DNA of 64,000 bases from Calothrix sp. PCC 7507 (GTDB taxonomy: Bacteria > Cyanobacteriota > Cyanobacteriia > Cyanobacteriales > Nostocaceae), in the NCBI RefSeq assembly GCF_000316575.1, contig NC_019682.1, forward strand, positions 2,044,001-2,108,000, read 5' to 3'. The notes beneath the pieces were generated by a model, which was not told where the DNA came from, did no database searches, and saw only the letters and a list, made by a program, of their open reading frames with translations. Made by a program: the position numbers and the translations under genes. This document shows, piece by piece, positions 43,941 through 52,589 of this stretch (within the stretch, counting starts at the first letter, position 1; each line of letters begins with the position of its first letter).

Positions 43941-44147
43941 CAGGGCTGTTTCGTTCCCTCTCAAACAGGATTTGTCAAGATGGTTAGCGATAAAAATCAT
44001 AAGTATGGGTAACGATGAAACAGAATATTCAGCACATAAATAACAGTACGATTGTCTATTTTCTCGATACCCAGGTAGCAAAATCATCAATTTTATTTTG
44101 CTAGAACCCTTGATTTTTCAAGCTTCTTAGGGAATGAAACAGCCCTG
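43941..44147. mobile_element. 207-bp MITE with 19-bp TIRs and perfect 10-bp target duplication
   Basis: CAGGGCTGTTTCGTTCCCT at 43941-43959 and AGGGAATGAAACAGCCCTG at 44129-44147 are inverted repeats (18 of 19). CCCTGTAGTC lies directly outside both ends (43931-43940 and 44148-44157), a perfect 10-bp direct repeat. The interior has no transposase. This is a clean, recent-looking insertion between the two ABC transporter genes. Confidence 0.9.
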
Positions 44148-44156
44148 CCCTGTAGT

Positions 44157-44175
44157 CCCCCCTTGGTAAGGGGGG
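44157..44175. repeat. CCCCCCTT/AAGGGGGG palindrome
   Basis: CCCCCCTT pairs perfectly with AAGGGGGG around GGT immediately beyond the MITE. It was the site next to which the MITE landed. It could be a terminator-like stem for the binding-protein gene but lacks a T-run. Confidence 0.6.
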
Positions 44176-44189
44176 ACGGCGATAGGCAG

Positions 44190-44350
44190 TTATCGATGCT
44201 CTCAGATTTTTTCCGTCAATTACCCTTGGCTGAAGTAGCCGAAGAAATAGACCTGAGCCGAGAACGCAGTCTACCCCGCGATACCTTCACCCCATCACTT
44301 ACCATAAGCCCATATATTAAATGCAAACCGTGCTTTACTCAAAGTATCTA
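44190..44350 (+). other. Possible coding remnant after the MITE
   Basis: A plus-strand frame reads MLSDFFRQLPLAEVAEEIDL, then SRERSLPRDTFTPSL before losing sense and stopping at 44349-44351. The LPLAEVAEEIDLSRER helix followed by LPRDTF has the feel of the N-terminus of a transposase, but identity is uncertain. There is no ribosome site. Confidence 0.3.
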
Positions 44351-44437
44351 GGACTGACGCAGTAGATTCTGTTACTAACTCGTTTCTCATACACCAAAAT
44401 CTTCAACTGATTATTAATTTGGAATTTTAAATTGCTT

Positions 44438-45463
44438 ATGTCTCGCTCCAAAGCCCTACAATATTACATTGCTTCCCGTGCAGTTCTAGCACCACTCCAA
44501 CTGTTAACTATCATCACAATTGTCTTTCTTTTACTCAGAGCGACTCCAGGAGATCCAGCAGATGCAATTCTCGGTGGACGTGCGCCAGAAAGCGCTAAAG
44601 AAGAGTTACGAAAACAACTAGGTTTAAACTTACCTTTGTGGTTACAATACCTGAATTATTTAGGCAATTTACTGCACTTTGATTTGGGAACTTCTTTAAC
44701 AAGTCGGGGACAACATGTTTGGGACATAATTGGGCAATATTTCCCAGCAACGGTAGAGTTAGCAGTATTTAGTATGGCAGTTGCTCTCATCGTTGGTATT
44801 TTCGTGGGGACTCTGTCTGCTTCTCGTCCGGGGACAATTTTTGATGTGGGTGGGCGATTGTTTGGTATTGTCACCTATGCACTTCCCATGTTTTGGGCGG
44901 GAATGCTGCTACAACTGATTTTTTCAGTCCAACTGGGGTGGTTTCCCAACTCCAACCGCTTTCCGCCAAATCTGCCGGCTCCGGCTCATATTACTGGTTT
45001 GTATACCATTGATAGTTTGCTAGGTGGTAATTTCAGCCAGTTTTTGGCATCTTTGCACCATCTCGCCCTTCCTAGCCTCACTTTAGGCATTTTGCTCAGT
45101 GGTATTTTTGAGCGAATTGTCAGAGTGAATTTAAAACAAACTTTGCAAGCAGATTATGTAGAAGCAGCGAGAGCTAGAGGGATTCAAGAAAGCAAAATTT
45201 TAGTTTCTCATGCTTTAAAAAATGCTTTGATTCCCGTAATTACGGTGTTGGGATTAACCTTTGCTTCTCTGCTAGGTGGGGCGATTTTGACTGAGGTGAC
45301 GTTTTCTTGGCCTGGGTTGGCGAATCGATTGTATCAAGCAATTTCCGATCGCGATTATCCCACGGTCCAGGGCGTGTTGGTGTTTTTTGGGGCGATCGTC
45401 GTAGGCGCAAGCATTTTAATTGATATTTTAAATGCTTACGTCGATCCTCGAATTCGATATTAA
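44438..45463 (+). CDS. Peptide/nickel-type ABC transporter permease (DppB family)
   Basis: A DppB-type inner-membrane permease of about 341 residues with six hydrophobic segments. Recognised by ALQYYIASRAVLAPLQLLTI, FLLLRATPGDPADAILGG, the periplasmic LGLNLPLWLQYLNYLGNLLH, FDLGTSLTSRGQ and the ATPase-contact loop EAARARGIQESKILVSHALK, NALIPVITVLGL. ATG 44438 is preferred to the upstream TTG at 44432. No DppC-type permease or ATPase gene follows, so those are elsewhere. Confidence 0.93.
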   Translation: MSRSKALQYYIASRAVLAPLQLLTIITIVFLLLRATPGDPADAILGGRAPESAKEELRKQLGLNLPLWLQYLNYLGNLLHFDLGTSLTSRGQHVWDIIGQYFPATVELAVFSMAVALIVGIFVGTLSASRPGTIFDVGGRLFGIVTYALPMFWAGMLLQLIFSVQLGWFPNSNRFPPNLPAPAHITGLYTIDSLLGGNFSQFLASLHHLALPSLTLGILLSGIFERIVRVNLKQTLQADYVEAARARGIQESKILVSHALKNALIPVITVLGLTFASLLGGAILTEVTFSWPGLANRLYQAISDRDYPTVQGVLVFFGAIVVGASILIDILNAYVDPRIRY

Positions 45464-45500
45464 ACCTTGACACTTATCAAGGAATTAAATACTTTATATT

Positions 45501-45573
45501 CCCATTCAGATGACGTACAAAATTGTATCACGCGGTGTAAGGGCACGGCATGCCGTGCCCCTACGGGGTGTAC
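45501..45573. repeat. Dispersed palindromic repeat, copy A
   Basis: CCCATTCAGATGACGTAC, then ATCACGCGGTGTAAGGGCA, CGGCATGCCG, TGCCCCTAC and GTGTAC. It matches copy B at 62195-62267 in order. GGGCACGGCATGCCGTGCCC is a perfect 20-bp palindrome at its centre. Confidence 0.75.
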
Positions 45574-45729
45574 ATCACTAGGGAGAGAAACGCTATATCC
45601 CACTTCTGTCACTCTCCGAAAACTTTTGCCATTTCTGAATTCTAGAGCTTTTGTATAGCAGGCGTTGGCGCGATTATTTTCTAATAACAAATACAAGACC
45701 AACTTTTTTCTAATAGAATAGCTTGTATT

Positions 45730-45897
45730 GATTGCCTCATCGGGCTTCTAGCGATCGGCCTCCCGGAGAGTGACAGAACAGGGATAATTTATTGTCATCA
45801 AGGTAGTCGTTCAGTAGGAGATATTATTCGGAGTCTTGTTTTAATTTGGGAGTGTTTAGAGGTAGAAGAAATGATAAATCACCTTGAATTTATTTAA
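45730..45897 (+). pseudogene. C-terminal remnant of a DUF5615/PIN-like toxin
   Basis: A plus-strand frame without a start ends in DRTGIIYCHQGSRSVGDIIR, SLVLIWECLEVEEMINHLEF, I-stop. The GIIYCHQGSRSxGDII and EEMxNHxEF motifs are those of the C-terminus of DUF5615-type PIN-like proteins of cyanobacteria. The N-terminal two thirds and any antitoxin are absent, so this is a relic of a toxin-antitoxin locus. Confidence 0.7.
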
Positions 45898-45904
45898 GCA
45901 ACCT

Positions 45905-45937
45905 AAATCCCCAACTTTTCAAAAAAGTCGGGGATTT
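45905..45937. terminator. Bidirectional terminator-like hairpin
   Basis: AAATCCCC plus ACTTTT pairs with AAAAGT plus GGGGATTT with one mismatch. T-runs are short on either side. It is 17 bases beyond the stop of the minus-strand FAD oxidoreductase and just after the toxin relic. Confidence 0.65.
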
Positions 45938-45953
45938 TAGAGATTAACAATAT

Positions 45954-47984
45954 CTACCGCCAATCATCCCAATTTTGGTTAAAAATTGAGGTATCAGGAA
46001 AGGCTGTAGGATTGCCATTCTGTTCTAAAAGACGTTTCAAGGCTTGCAGTTGCGGTTCTGGTTTGGGCAAATCATCTACTAGTTGGTAGGGTGCAATAGC
46101 ATTTTTGCGCGCAAAAGCTGCTACAGTTCCTGCCGCCGCGCCAACAGACCATTCAAAGGAATGGACTCGATAGGCTGCAGAAGCAATGTGACTAGTAGCG
46201 ATGCTCTTACCACCGACGATTAAATTGTCGATTTTCTGGGGAATCATCGCCCTTAAGGCAATTTGAAACGGATAAGCTTGTCCCGCACCGCGTCTTTCAC
46301 CTGCGCGTTCTCTGTTACCAGGGGTTTCTGGGGGGCTTTTTTCCATGCAAGGATGGAAGTCAATGGCGTAATGACCAATACCCACAGCATCAGGGAAGAT
46401 AGTTGAGCGCGTCCGCCGCATGGCTTTGTCTGGTGAAACCTGTCCTGCAATTACCGATGTTGCTTCTAACCCAGATAGTGCCGCTTTTAACTGGCGATAC
46501 ATATTTGCCGGCAAGGTCTTACTGTAATAAGGATCATTATAATTACGGCGTGAAATATCAATTTCCCAAATAGTAAAACCCGTAGGTTGTCCCCAACTGG
46601 GGCGGCCAATGATGCGTCGTCCCTCCCGCATATAGGGGTATTTGGACAAGCCATGCACCGTCCCCATTGGCGAATCTAGCCCTGATACAAAGCGATTATT
46701 TGTTTGTTGCTGCTTCACACCTTGTCCTAGTTGGGAATCTGTAGTCCCAGCTACTAGCCAGTAGTAGTAAGATAGGGCATTTTCTTCTGCTTTGCGGAGG
46801 CTTTCTGTCCGCAGTCCCCCCATCCAACCCCCAGGCTGTAATTGCTTAGTACTTTGCAACTGTTGACGGGTATAAACTAAGTTATCAGCAGCGGTTCCAG
46901 GGCGGTAGTCGTTCCCCCAAGTCCAGTTTTGCATGGAGATGTCTCCAGGCGAGGGAGCAGTAAAATTGACTCCATTGAATGATGTTGCTTGTCCCTTCGT
47001 TGGACTCCAGATGCGGCGGTAGGTGAAAACTAAGCCAAAGTTTGCCAGTCGTTTCAATTCGTAGCTGAAATATGGCGCGTATTGCAAATAAAATGGAGGC
47101 ATTTTCTGTGGTTGTGCTTCCTTAGTCGCCTCCATTGCAAAGGTGTAAGTGAAACCTTGAGGACAATAAGAGTCATTGCTGGTGCTAGAAGCCGAAGGTT
47201 CTAGATAAGAACGAGCATCTATACCTAATCGATAAGGGACATCCGCAAGGGCGACGATTTCTCCGGTTTCGCTGGCGTCCACGACATACCAATTTGAAGC
47301 GTTTCCTTTACCCTGTTTGGGAATGAAGCGAATAATAGTTTTGTTGAAGCGAGACGAATTTTCGTAACGGTAGGAGTCTTCAATAGTTTGAGATAAAGAA
47401 AGGGTGTTGAGGGGTTGCGCGTTGGGTGCTGGTTGATGTTGAATAGCGATCGCACTATTAATTATTTTCCCATCAGCACTAATTTCTAAATCTTTAATTA
47501 CTGTATTTGGCAACCATTCTAACTTCCCTTTGCCTTGCTTCTCGGCATCTTTGAGCAGTTGAGCCAAAATTATATGAGCATCACGGGGCAAAAAGCAAGA
47601 GTCGCTTACCCAGCAATCACCAGGATTGAGCTTACCATACTTTTGCTGAATGCGGTTTCGCAATTCCAGGTAGCCACGAGAGTAGAATTGGCGCGCTCTT
47701 TGGGTAGGTCGTTCGTCTAATGCAGATGTCCCTTGAGCAGAAATTTGTCCCCCCAGCCAGTCGGTGATTTCTGTCAGACAAACTGTCTGTCCTGCTAATA
47801 ACCCTTCATAAGCTGTCGCCACTCCAGAAAGTCCACCACCGACAACTAAAATCTCGCAATTTACAGTTTTGTCTGGAGTCCTCGGTGGCGCAGCAACAGC
47901 AGCATAAGGTGCAAGAAAAGCAGATACTAAGCTGAAACTGATGAACGATTTCTGGCCACAAGCGACTTTTTGTCTAGACTTCAC
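45954..47984 (-). CDS. Exported FAD-dependent oxidoreductase (FAD_oxidored family)
   Basis: A 676-residue flavoprotein with an N-terminal signal peptide (FISFSLVSAFLAPYAAVAAP). The FAD-binding Rossmann motif is EILVVGGGLSGVATAYEGLL, followed by TEITDWLGGQISAQGTSALD, hallmark of the FAD_oxidored family. Later motifs are YVVDASETGEIVALADVPYR and QKIDNLIVGGKSIATSHIAS, AAYRVHSFEWSVGAAAGTVA. It probably acts in the periplasm or is exported; substrate unknown. It reads as intact. The upstream region is shared with the divergent TPR gene. Confidence 0.9.
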   Translation of the reverse strand: MKSRQKVACGQKSFISFSLVSAFLAPYAAVAAPPRTPDKTVNCEILVVGGGLSGVATAYEGLLAGQTVCLTEITDWLGGQISAQGTSALDERPTQRARQFYSRGYLELRNRIQQKYGKLNPGDCWVSDSCFLPRDAHIILAQLLKDAEKQGKGKLEWLPNTVIKDLEISADGKIINSAIAIQHQPAPNAQPLNTLSLSQTIEDSYRYENSSRFNKTIIRFIPKQGKGNASNWYVVDASETGEIVALADVPYRLGIDARSYLEPSASSTSNDSYCPQGFTYTFAMEATKEAQPQKMPPFYLQYAPYFSYELKRLANFGLVFTYRRIWSPTKGQATSFNGVNFTAPSPGDISMQNWTWGNDYRPGTAADNLVYTRQQLQSTKQLQPGGWMGGLRTESLRKAEENALSYYYWLVAGTTDSQLGQGVKQQQTNNRFVSGLDSPMGTVHGLSKYPYMREGRRIIGRPSWGQPTGFTIWEIDISRRNYNDPYYSKTLPANMYRQLKAALSGLEATSVIAGQVSPDKAMRRTRSTIFPDAVGIGHYAIDFHPCMEKSPPETPGNRERAGERRGAGQAYPFQIALRAMIPQKIDNLIVGGKSIATSHIASAAYRVHSFEWSVGAAAGTVAAFARKNAIAPYQLVDDLPKPEPQLQALKRLLEQNGNPTAFPDTSIFNQNWDDWR

Positions 47985-48237
47985 GGTTGGAAACTCCCCT
48001 CAACTTCTGTGTCACCTTGTAGACGGTAGCATTTGGCAAATGTTCATCTCAAGCTTTTTCTTGAGGTCAAATTAATTTATCCAAATTACTGTATACGCAG
48101 GTATAATTTAAACCCTTTGGGTGTAAAGACAATCAGTTCTCACTTCTCCCTGACTCGCGTGCTAACGTTTCATCACTTCATTTTGTTATAGATTAGGAAA
48201 TAAGCACGCCGCTTTAAAAACTAACCAACATCTAGGG

Positions 48238-50211
48238 ATGGTTTTTATGAAGAGCAAAAAACAAGTCATTTTCACTATAGTTTTGCAAAGCGCTACTGTC
48301 TTTTCACCTTTGCTGTTGTGTGCTGGTATTACTAGTGGACAACCTACACCATTAATTTCCCCAAAAGTGACTCCTGCTACAGTAATATCGGATCAAGAGC
48401 GGGAGGAATTAGCGCAACTGCAAGCAGAAAAGCGTCTGCGAGAGCAATTTCCAGCTGATTTGACTCATACTTTTAGTGTGACAGTATTTCTGCTTAATAT
48501 CTCACTGGTGATATTAAGTTTATTCCCAGTGCTGATAATTGCTTTCTTGTGGCTACTAAGGCGGGTAGCAATCCGTGAGATTGTTGATAGAGCCACATCA
48601 CAGCTACAAGAGTTAGAAAAATTACAAAATCAGTTAATTCTGGTGAAACGAGAGTCGGAAAATATTCTCCAAAATTCTAAAACCAAAATCTATGAGTTAG
48701 AAAATGACGCTGACATTTTGCAAACAAATATTAGACGTGAACAAGAAAATTTATCGGCATTGACATCTGAGATATTACAATCAAAAAACGTTATATTAGC
48801 TGAACTAGAAGATAAAATCCAAGAGATTCAACAAAATATAGATAATTTAGTATTTGAATTTACCTCTCAACTTTCTAGATTACAGGTAGATGTTCAACAA
48901 CAAAAAGATAGATCTGTTGAAAACCTAGAAAAATCTCAGGTGGAATTGGCTTCACAACTTTCTGACTTGCAGGTAGATGCTCAACAACAAAAGGTTATAG
49001 CTATCCAGAATTTAGCCCAATTACAGTCAGAACATACCTCTCAACTATCGGCATTGCAAACAGATGCTCAACAACAAAAAGAGCTAACTCTGATCAATCT
49101 TGGAGAACTGGAGAATTTATTTAGGTTAAACATATCAAAATTACAATCTGATACTCAACACCAAAAAGATAAAATTATTGAAAGTTTAATTAAATTACAG
49201 TCAGAATTCGCTGCTCAATTATCTGAGTTACGACTAGATGTTGAAAAACAGAAAGAGCTAATTATTGAAAATTTAAAGCAATCAGGTTTTGAATTTACAT
49301 CTCAATTCTCAGAATTACAATCTGATGCTCAACAACAAAAAATTTTAATTCTAGAGAAGCTAGAAAACTTAGAGACAGAGTTTGTATCACAACTCTCAGA
49401 ATTACAGTTAGATGCTCAACAAAGAAAAGATGTAATTCTGCAAGAACTTTCTGAAATGACACATGCGCCTATTCCAGAAATTGTCACACCTAAAGTTGAG
49501 GAAGAAATCCAGAAAGCGTCTGCTGATGATTATGTCAAACAGGGAGATATGCTGTTATCTGCAAGGCGTTATGAGGAGGCGATCGCACTTTATAATAAAG
49601 CAGTGATTATCGAACGTGATAACCCTGTGACTTGGGTGAAGCGAGGCATAACCCTAGGAAGATTGAAACGCTACAAAGAGGCGATCGCATCCTACGATCA
49701 AGCCATTCAGCTGAAACCAGATTATCACCAAGCTTGGTGCGATCGCGGTGTGGCTTTTGGGAATTTACAACAACATCAAGAAGCTTTAGCCTCTTTTACT
49801 CAAGCTACTCAAGTCAAGCCTGATGATGCAACCGCTTGGTTGAATCAAGGTCTAGCACTGGTAGCATTAGAACGATATGAAGACGCGATCGCCTCATTTA
49901 ACAAAGCGTTACAATTCCAGCCAGACTCAGCCAAAATTTGGGATAAAAAAGGCTATACTTTGGTGAGGCTGGGGCGCGATGAAGATGCGATCGCTAGTTT
50001 TGATCAAGCTATAAAAATTAATCCAAATTATGCTAGCGCGTTTTATAATAAAGCAGCTTGTTACGCTCTGCAAAAAAAGGTAGAGTCAGCTTTAGAAAAT
50101 ATTCAAAAAGCAATTGAAATTAATCCTCAATACAAAAAAGAAATAGCAACTGATATAGATTTTGATGAAATTGCCAGTAATGATAACTTCACAAAGTTAA
50201 TTGAGGCTTAA
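48238..50211 (+). CDS. Membrane coiled-coil protein with C-terminal TPR domain
   Basis: A 657-residue protein. It begins with a signal-like hydrophobic segment, then a second transmembrane helix at about residues 80-112 (NISLVILSLFPVLIIAFLWL). Residues about 130-410 are a long coiled coil built from roughly seven copies of a 29-residue unit around SQLSxLQxDAQQQK. Residues about 425-640 are five to six TPRs (ARRYEEAIALYNKAVIIERD, RYKEAIASYDQAIQLKPDYH). The TPR module would scaffold partners on the cytoplasmic side. Function unknown. The start is ATG 48238, or the ATG 9 bases later. Confidence 0.85.
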   Translation: MVFMKSKKQVIFTIVLQSATVFSPLLLCAGITSGQPTPLISPKVTPATVISDQEREELAQLQAEKRLREQFPADLTHTFSVTVFLLNISLVILSLFPVLIIAFLWLLRRVAIREIVDRATSQLQELEKLQNQLILVKRESENILQNSKTKIYELENDADILQTNIRREQENLSALTSEILQSKNVILAELEDKIQEIQQNIDNLVFEFTSQLSRLQVDVQQQKDRSVENLEKSQVELASQLSDLQVDAQQQKVIAIQNLAQLQSEHTSQLSALQTDAQQQKELTLINLGELENLFRLNISKLQSDTQHQKDKIIESLIKLQSEFAAQLSELRLDVEKQKELIIENLKQSGFEFTSQFSELQSDAQQQKILILEKLENLETEFVSQLSELQLDAQQRKDVILQELSEMTHAPIPEIVTPKVEEEIQKASADDYVKQGDMLLSARRYEEAIALYNKAVIIERDNPVTWVKRGITLGRLKRYKEAIASYDQAIQLKPDYHQAWCDRGVAFGNLQQHQEALASFTQATQVKPDDATAWLNQGLALVALERYEDAIASFNKALQFQPDSAKIWDKKGYTLVRLGRDEDAIASFDQAIKINPNYASAFYNKAACYALQKKVESALENIQKAIEINPQYKKEIATDIDFDEIASNDNFTKLIEA

Positions 50212-50252
50212 TATTCCCGACTTCTCTCATAAGTCACAAATCTGTCAAGTCA

Positions 50253-50675
50253 CTAATAACAATAATTATCATCTATCCGCTCACTCTCAAATCTACCTTT
50301 AATCTCATGATTAAAAAATCTGCCAATTGAGTCAGATGCATGTAAATCTTCCCAAGTGTCTAAATCAACTCCGGAATACTGATAGACTGCTCCACTATGA
50401 AACTCAACCTGCAAGATATGTTCATCGCTATCGTAGCCAATAGCAGTTGCCATCGATGAACTAACAGGTAGCATCGCAATTGGTTCTTGTAATTCAGGAA
50501 GCGCAGTGTATTCAGAAACAATCTCGTTTAGTTGTTGCAGTCCTTCATAAGCTTGAATTGGCGCTGGGATTTCTAGCAAATCTAGTTCATCCCCTCGGTT
50601 TAGCAATAACTGTAGATGACCTTCAGAGTGAGCGATCGCAATTATATCGCTCAAGTCAACTTTAGATAGTTTCAT
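50253..50675 (-). CDS. KTSC domain protein, predicted LexA-controlled
   Basis: From ATG 50675 (with AGGAG 8 bases upstream) a 140-residue protein. The C-terminal KTSC domain is SSSMATAIGYDSDEHILQVE, FHSGAVYQYSGVDLDTWEDL, HASDSIGRFFNHEIKGRF. KTSC domains resemble the C-terminal part of Lys-tRNA synthetase and are predicted nucleic-acid-binding modules, often with DNA repair contexts. The N-terminal 60 residues (SDIIAIAHSEGHLQLLLNRG) are an added domain. A LexA-type operator lies about 80 bases upstream. The longer frame to 50789 is unlikely because it runs through that operator. Confidence 0.85.
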   Translation of the reverse strand: MKLSKVDLSDIIAIAHSEGHLQLLLNRGDELDLLEIPAPIQAYEGLQQLNEIVSEYTALPELQEPIAMLPVSSSMATAIGYDSDEHILQVEFHSGAVYQYSGVDLDTWEDLHASDSIGRFFNHEIKGRFESERIDDNYCY

Positions 50676-50751
50676 GAATTTTGCTCTCCTGCTGGTGTAG
50701 AGGTAAGATTTCTCAGTTGAGAGTTTTAATTTTTGATTTAACACAAGCTTA

Positions 50752-50771
50752 TATAGTACAAATGTACTATA
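50752..50771 (-). promoter_or_regulatory. LexA-type SOS box upstream of the KTSC gene
   Basis: TATAGTACAAATGTACTATA is a perfect palindrome with 8-bp arms and a 4-base centre. AGTACAAATGTACT inside it fits the published cyanobacterial LexA consensus RGTACNNNDGTWCB at every position. It sits 77 bases from the start codon, where it could block the promoter. Confidence 0.75.
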
Positions 50772-50884
50772 TAAGTGCTTTGCTGTCAAGCTTTAAGTAG
50801 CCATCATCACCTGCATAAACCAAAACAAATGAAAAGGGGATTAGGGATTAGTGTTTTTTATATGACTTACCCAGTCGGATTTTT

Positions 50885-50902
50885 ATAGTATGATTGTACT
50901 AT
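50885..50902. promoter_or_regulatory. Second, imperfect LexA-like palindrome
   Basis: ATAGTATGATTGTACTAT has one mismatch to the LexA-type consensus (AGTAT in place of AGTAC). It lies 113 bases beyond the first box. It may cooperate with the first box, or control nothing. Confidence 0.45.
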
Positions 50903-51025
50903 CAAGTGATTGCTTTCAGAATTGCCTCCCCCACCTCCCAGTGGGGCTTTATTTTTGGTGGAAATGGAGCATGGGGCATGGGGCATTGGGTAATTAGTTC
51001 TTCCCCCAGTCCCCAGTCCCCAATC

Positions 51026-52312
51026 TCAACTAAACTGCTCTTCTGCATCCAGATTGAACAACATCTGCAAAGTCTGCATACATCGCCGTCTAGCTTCAAC
51101 ATCCTGTTGTGCGCGCAATTGCACCATCGGGTCGTGTAAGATTTTGTTAACTATTCCTTTTGTTAATGCTTCGATTACTTCTTGATGTTTATCTCCGAAT
51201 TCCGAACCCAGCCGTGACAAAGCCTTTTGTAATTCTTGTTCGCGGATAGTTTCAATTTTGTTTCGCAGACAGCTGATGGTGGTGACAGTTTCGAGCGATC
51301 GCCACCAAATATCAAAAGCTTCTCCTTCCTCATCTAATATCTTCTCTGCTTCCTGAGCCATTTGGCGACGACTTTCATAGTTTTGTGCAACTACTGCTTT
51401 TAAATCATCGACATTAAAAGCTTGCACGTTTGCTAAGTCATTTACGTCCGTGTGGACATTACGCGGCACGGAAATATCAAATAACATTAGAGGCTGATGA
51501 GGTTCTAAAACCATCTCTAACTTAGCGCGGTCAAGAATAGGGTCTGTAGACGAAGTGCTAGTAAACACTAAATCGCTTTCGGCAATTACAGATAACATTT
51601 CCGACAACAGATGAATTTTGATTGGTTGTTCTGGGAACTGCTTGGTTAATTCCAGAGCGCGATCGCGGGAACGATTTAAAATTGTAATTTGCACAGCGCC
51701 TTTAGAAATTAGGTGCTGCACCAATAGCCGCGACATTTTACCAGCGCCTAGAATGGCGACTCGGCTAGCGGCTAAGTTATCCACTTTCAGATGCGCCAAT
51801 TCCACAGCCGCTGAACTGATAGAAACTGCACCAGTCCCAATGCTAGTTTCTGTACGCACCCGCTTACCAGCTGTCAGTGCTTGCTTAAATAACCGATTTA
51901 AAATTGTTTTTATACCGTTATACTGCTGTCCCAGTTTGTGAGTATGCTTGACCTGAGCCAAAATTTGACCTTCTCCGAGTACCAGACTATCTAATCCAGC
52001 CGCTACTCGCAGCACATGCATGACTGCATCATCATGGAGCAAAGTAAATAAATGTTGTCGTAGAGATGGTGTCAGTAATTTGCTGTATTCCGCCAGAAAT
52101 TGTGTAACTTCCCGGATACCATACTCAATTTCCGGAGTCACAATATAAATTTCCAGACGGTTACAAGTACTGAGAATTGCAACCTCGTCAATGTGGGGAT
52201 AGCTGAGAAGGTGAGCGATCGCACTTTCAATCTGAGCTTCTGGAATACTCAGCTTTTCCCGAATTTCCACTGGGGCTGTTTTATGGCTTAACCCCACCAC
52301 TGCAATATTCAT
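51026..52312 (-). CDS. hemA: Glutamyl-tRNA reductase
   Basis: A 428-residue GluTR, first committed step of tetrapyrrole (chlorophyll, haem, bilin) synthesis, reducing Glu-tRNA to glutamate-1-semialdehyde with NADPH. The N-terminal catalytic Cys is in [14 protein letters not shown]. Other motifs: [20 protein letters not shown], the NADPH-binding [17 protein letters not shown], and [20 protein letters not shown]. The C-terminal dimerisation domain ends [11 protein letters not shown]. Length is normal. It is alone on the minus strand; the KTSC gene is 350 bases downstream. Confidence 0.98.
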   Translation of the reverse strand: MNIAVVGLSHKTAPVEIREKLSIPEAQIESAIAHLLSYPHIDEVAILSTCNRLEIYIVTPEIEYGIREVTQFLAEYSKLLTPSLRQHLFTLLHDDAVMHVLRVAAGLDSLVLGEGQILAQVKHTHKLGQQYNGIKTILNRLFKQALTAGKRVRTETSIGTGAVSISSAAVELAHLKVDNLAASRVAILGAGKMSRLLVQHLISKGAVQITILNRSRDRALELTKQFPEQPIKIHLLSEMLSVIAESDLVFTSTSSTDPILDRAKLEMVLEPHQPLMLFDISVPRNVHTDVNDLANVQAFNVDDLKAVVAQNYESRRQMAQEAEKILDEEGEAFDIWWRSLETVTTISCLRNKIETIREQELQKALSRLGSEFGDKHQEVIEALTKGIVNKILHDPMVQLRAQQDVEARRRCMQTLQMLFNLDAEEQFS

Positions 52313-52324
52313 TTCTTATCGGTA

Positions 52325-52589
52325 ATTGGTAATGGGTTATTGAGGATTGGGGATTGGGTACTGGGGATTGGGTATTGAGGATTGGGTACTGGGGATTGGG
52401 AGAAATTTGTTCTCCCCTACTTCCTGCTCTTCTTCTTCCCAGTCCCTAGTGGTTTGTCAATTTTGTTTTGAGGGGTTTTTGGTAGTGCGGGCCGAAAAGC
52501 CCGCGTGAGCGAGACGCTCACACTACAGTCCCTCATTTCAACCCTGACAGACTACTAGTCCCTAGTCCCTAGTCCCCAGTCTCTAGTCC
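52325..52589. repeat. Large STRR block between glpX and hemA
   Basis: From 52325 to 52400 the units GGGGATT, GGGTATT, GAGGATT and GGGTACT alternate. From 52555 to 52590 CCCTAGT/CCCCAGT units run. In between, GCCCGCGTGAGCGAGACGC sits in a palindrome-like stretch. No gene is present. Confidence 0.85.
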
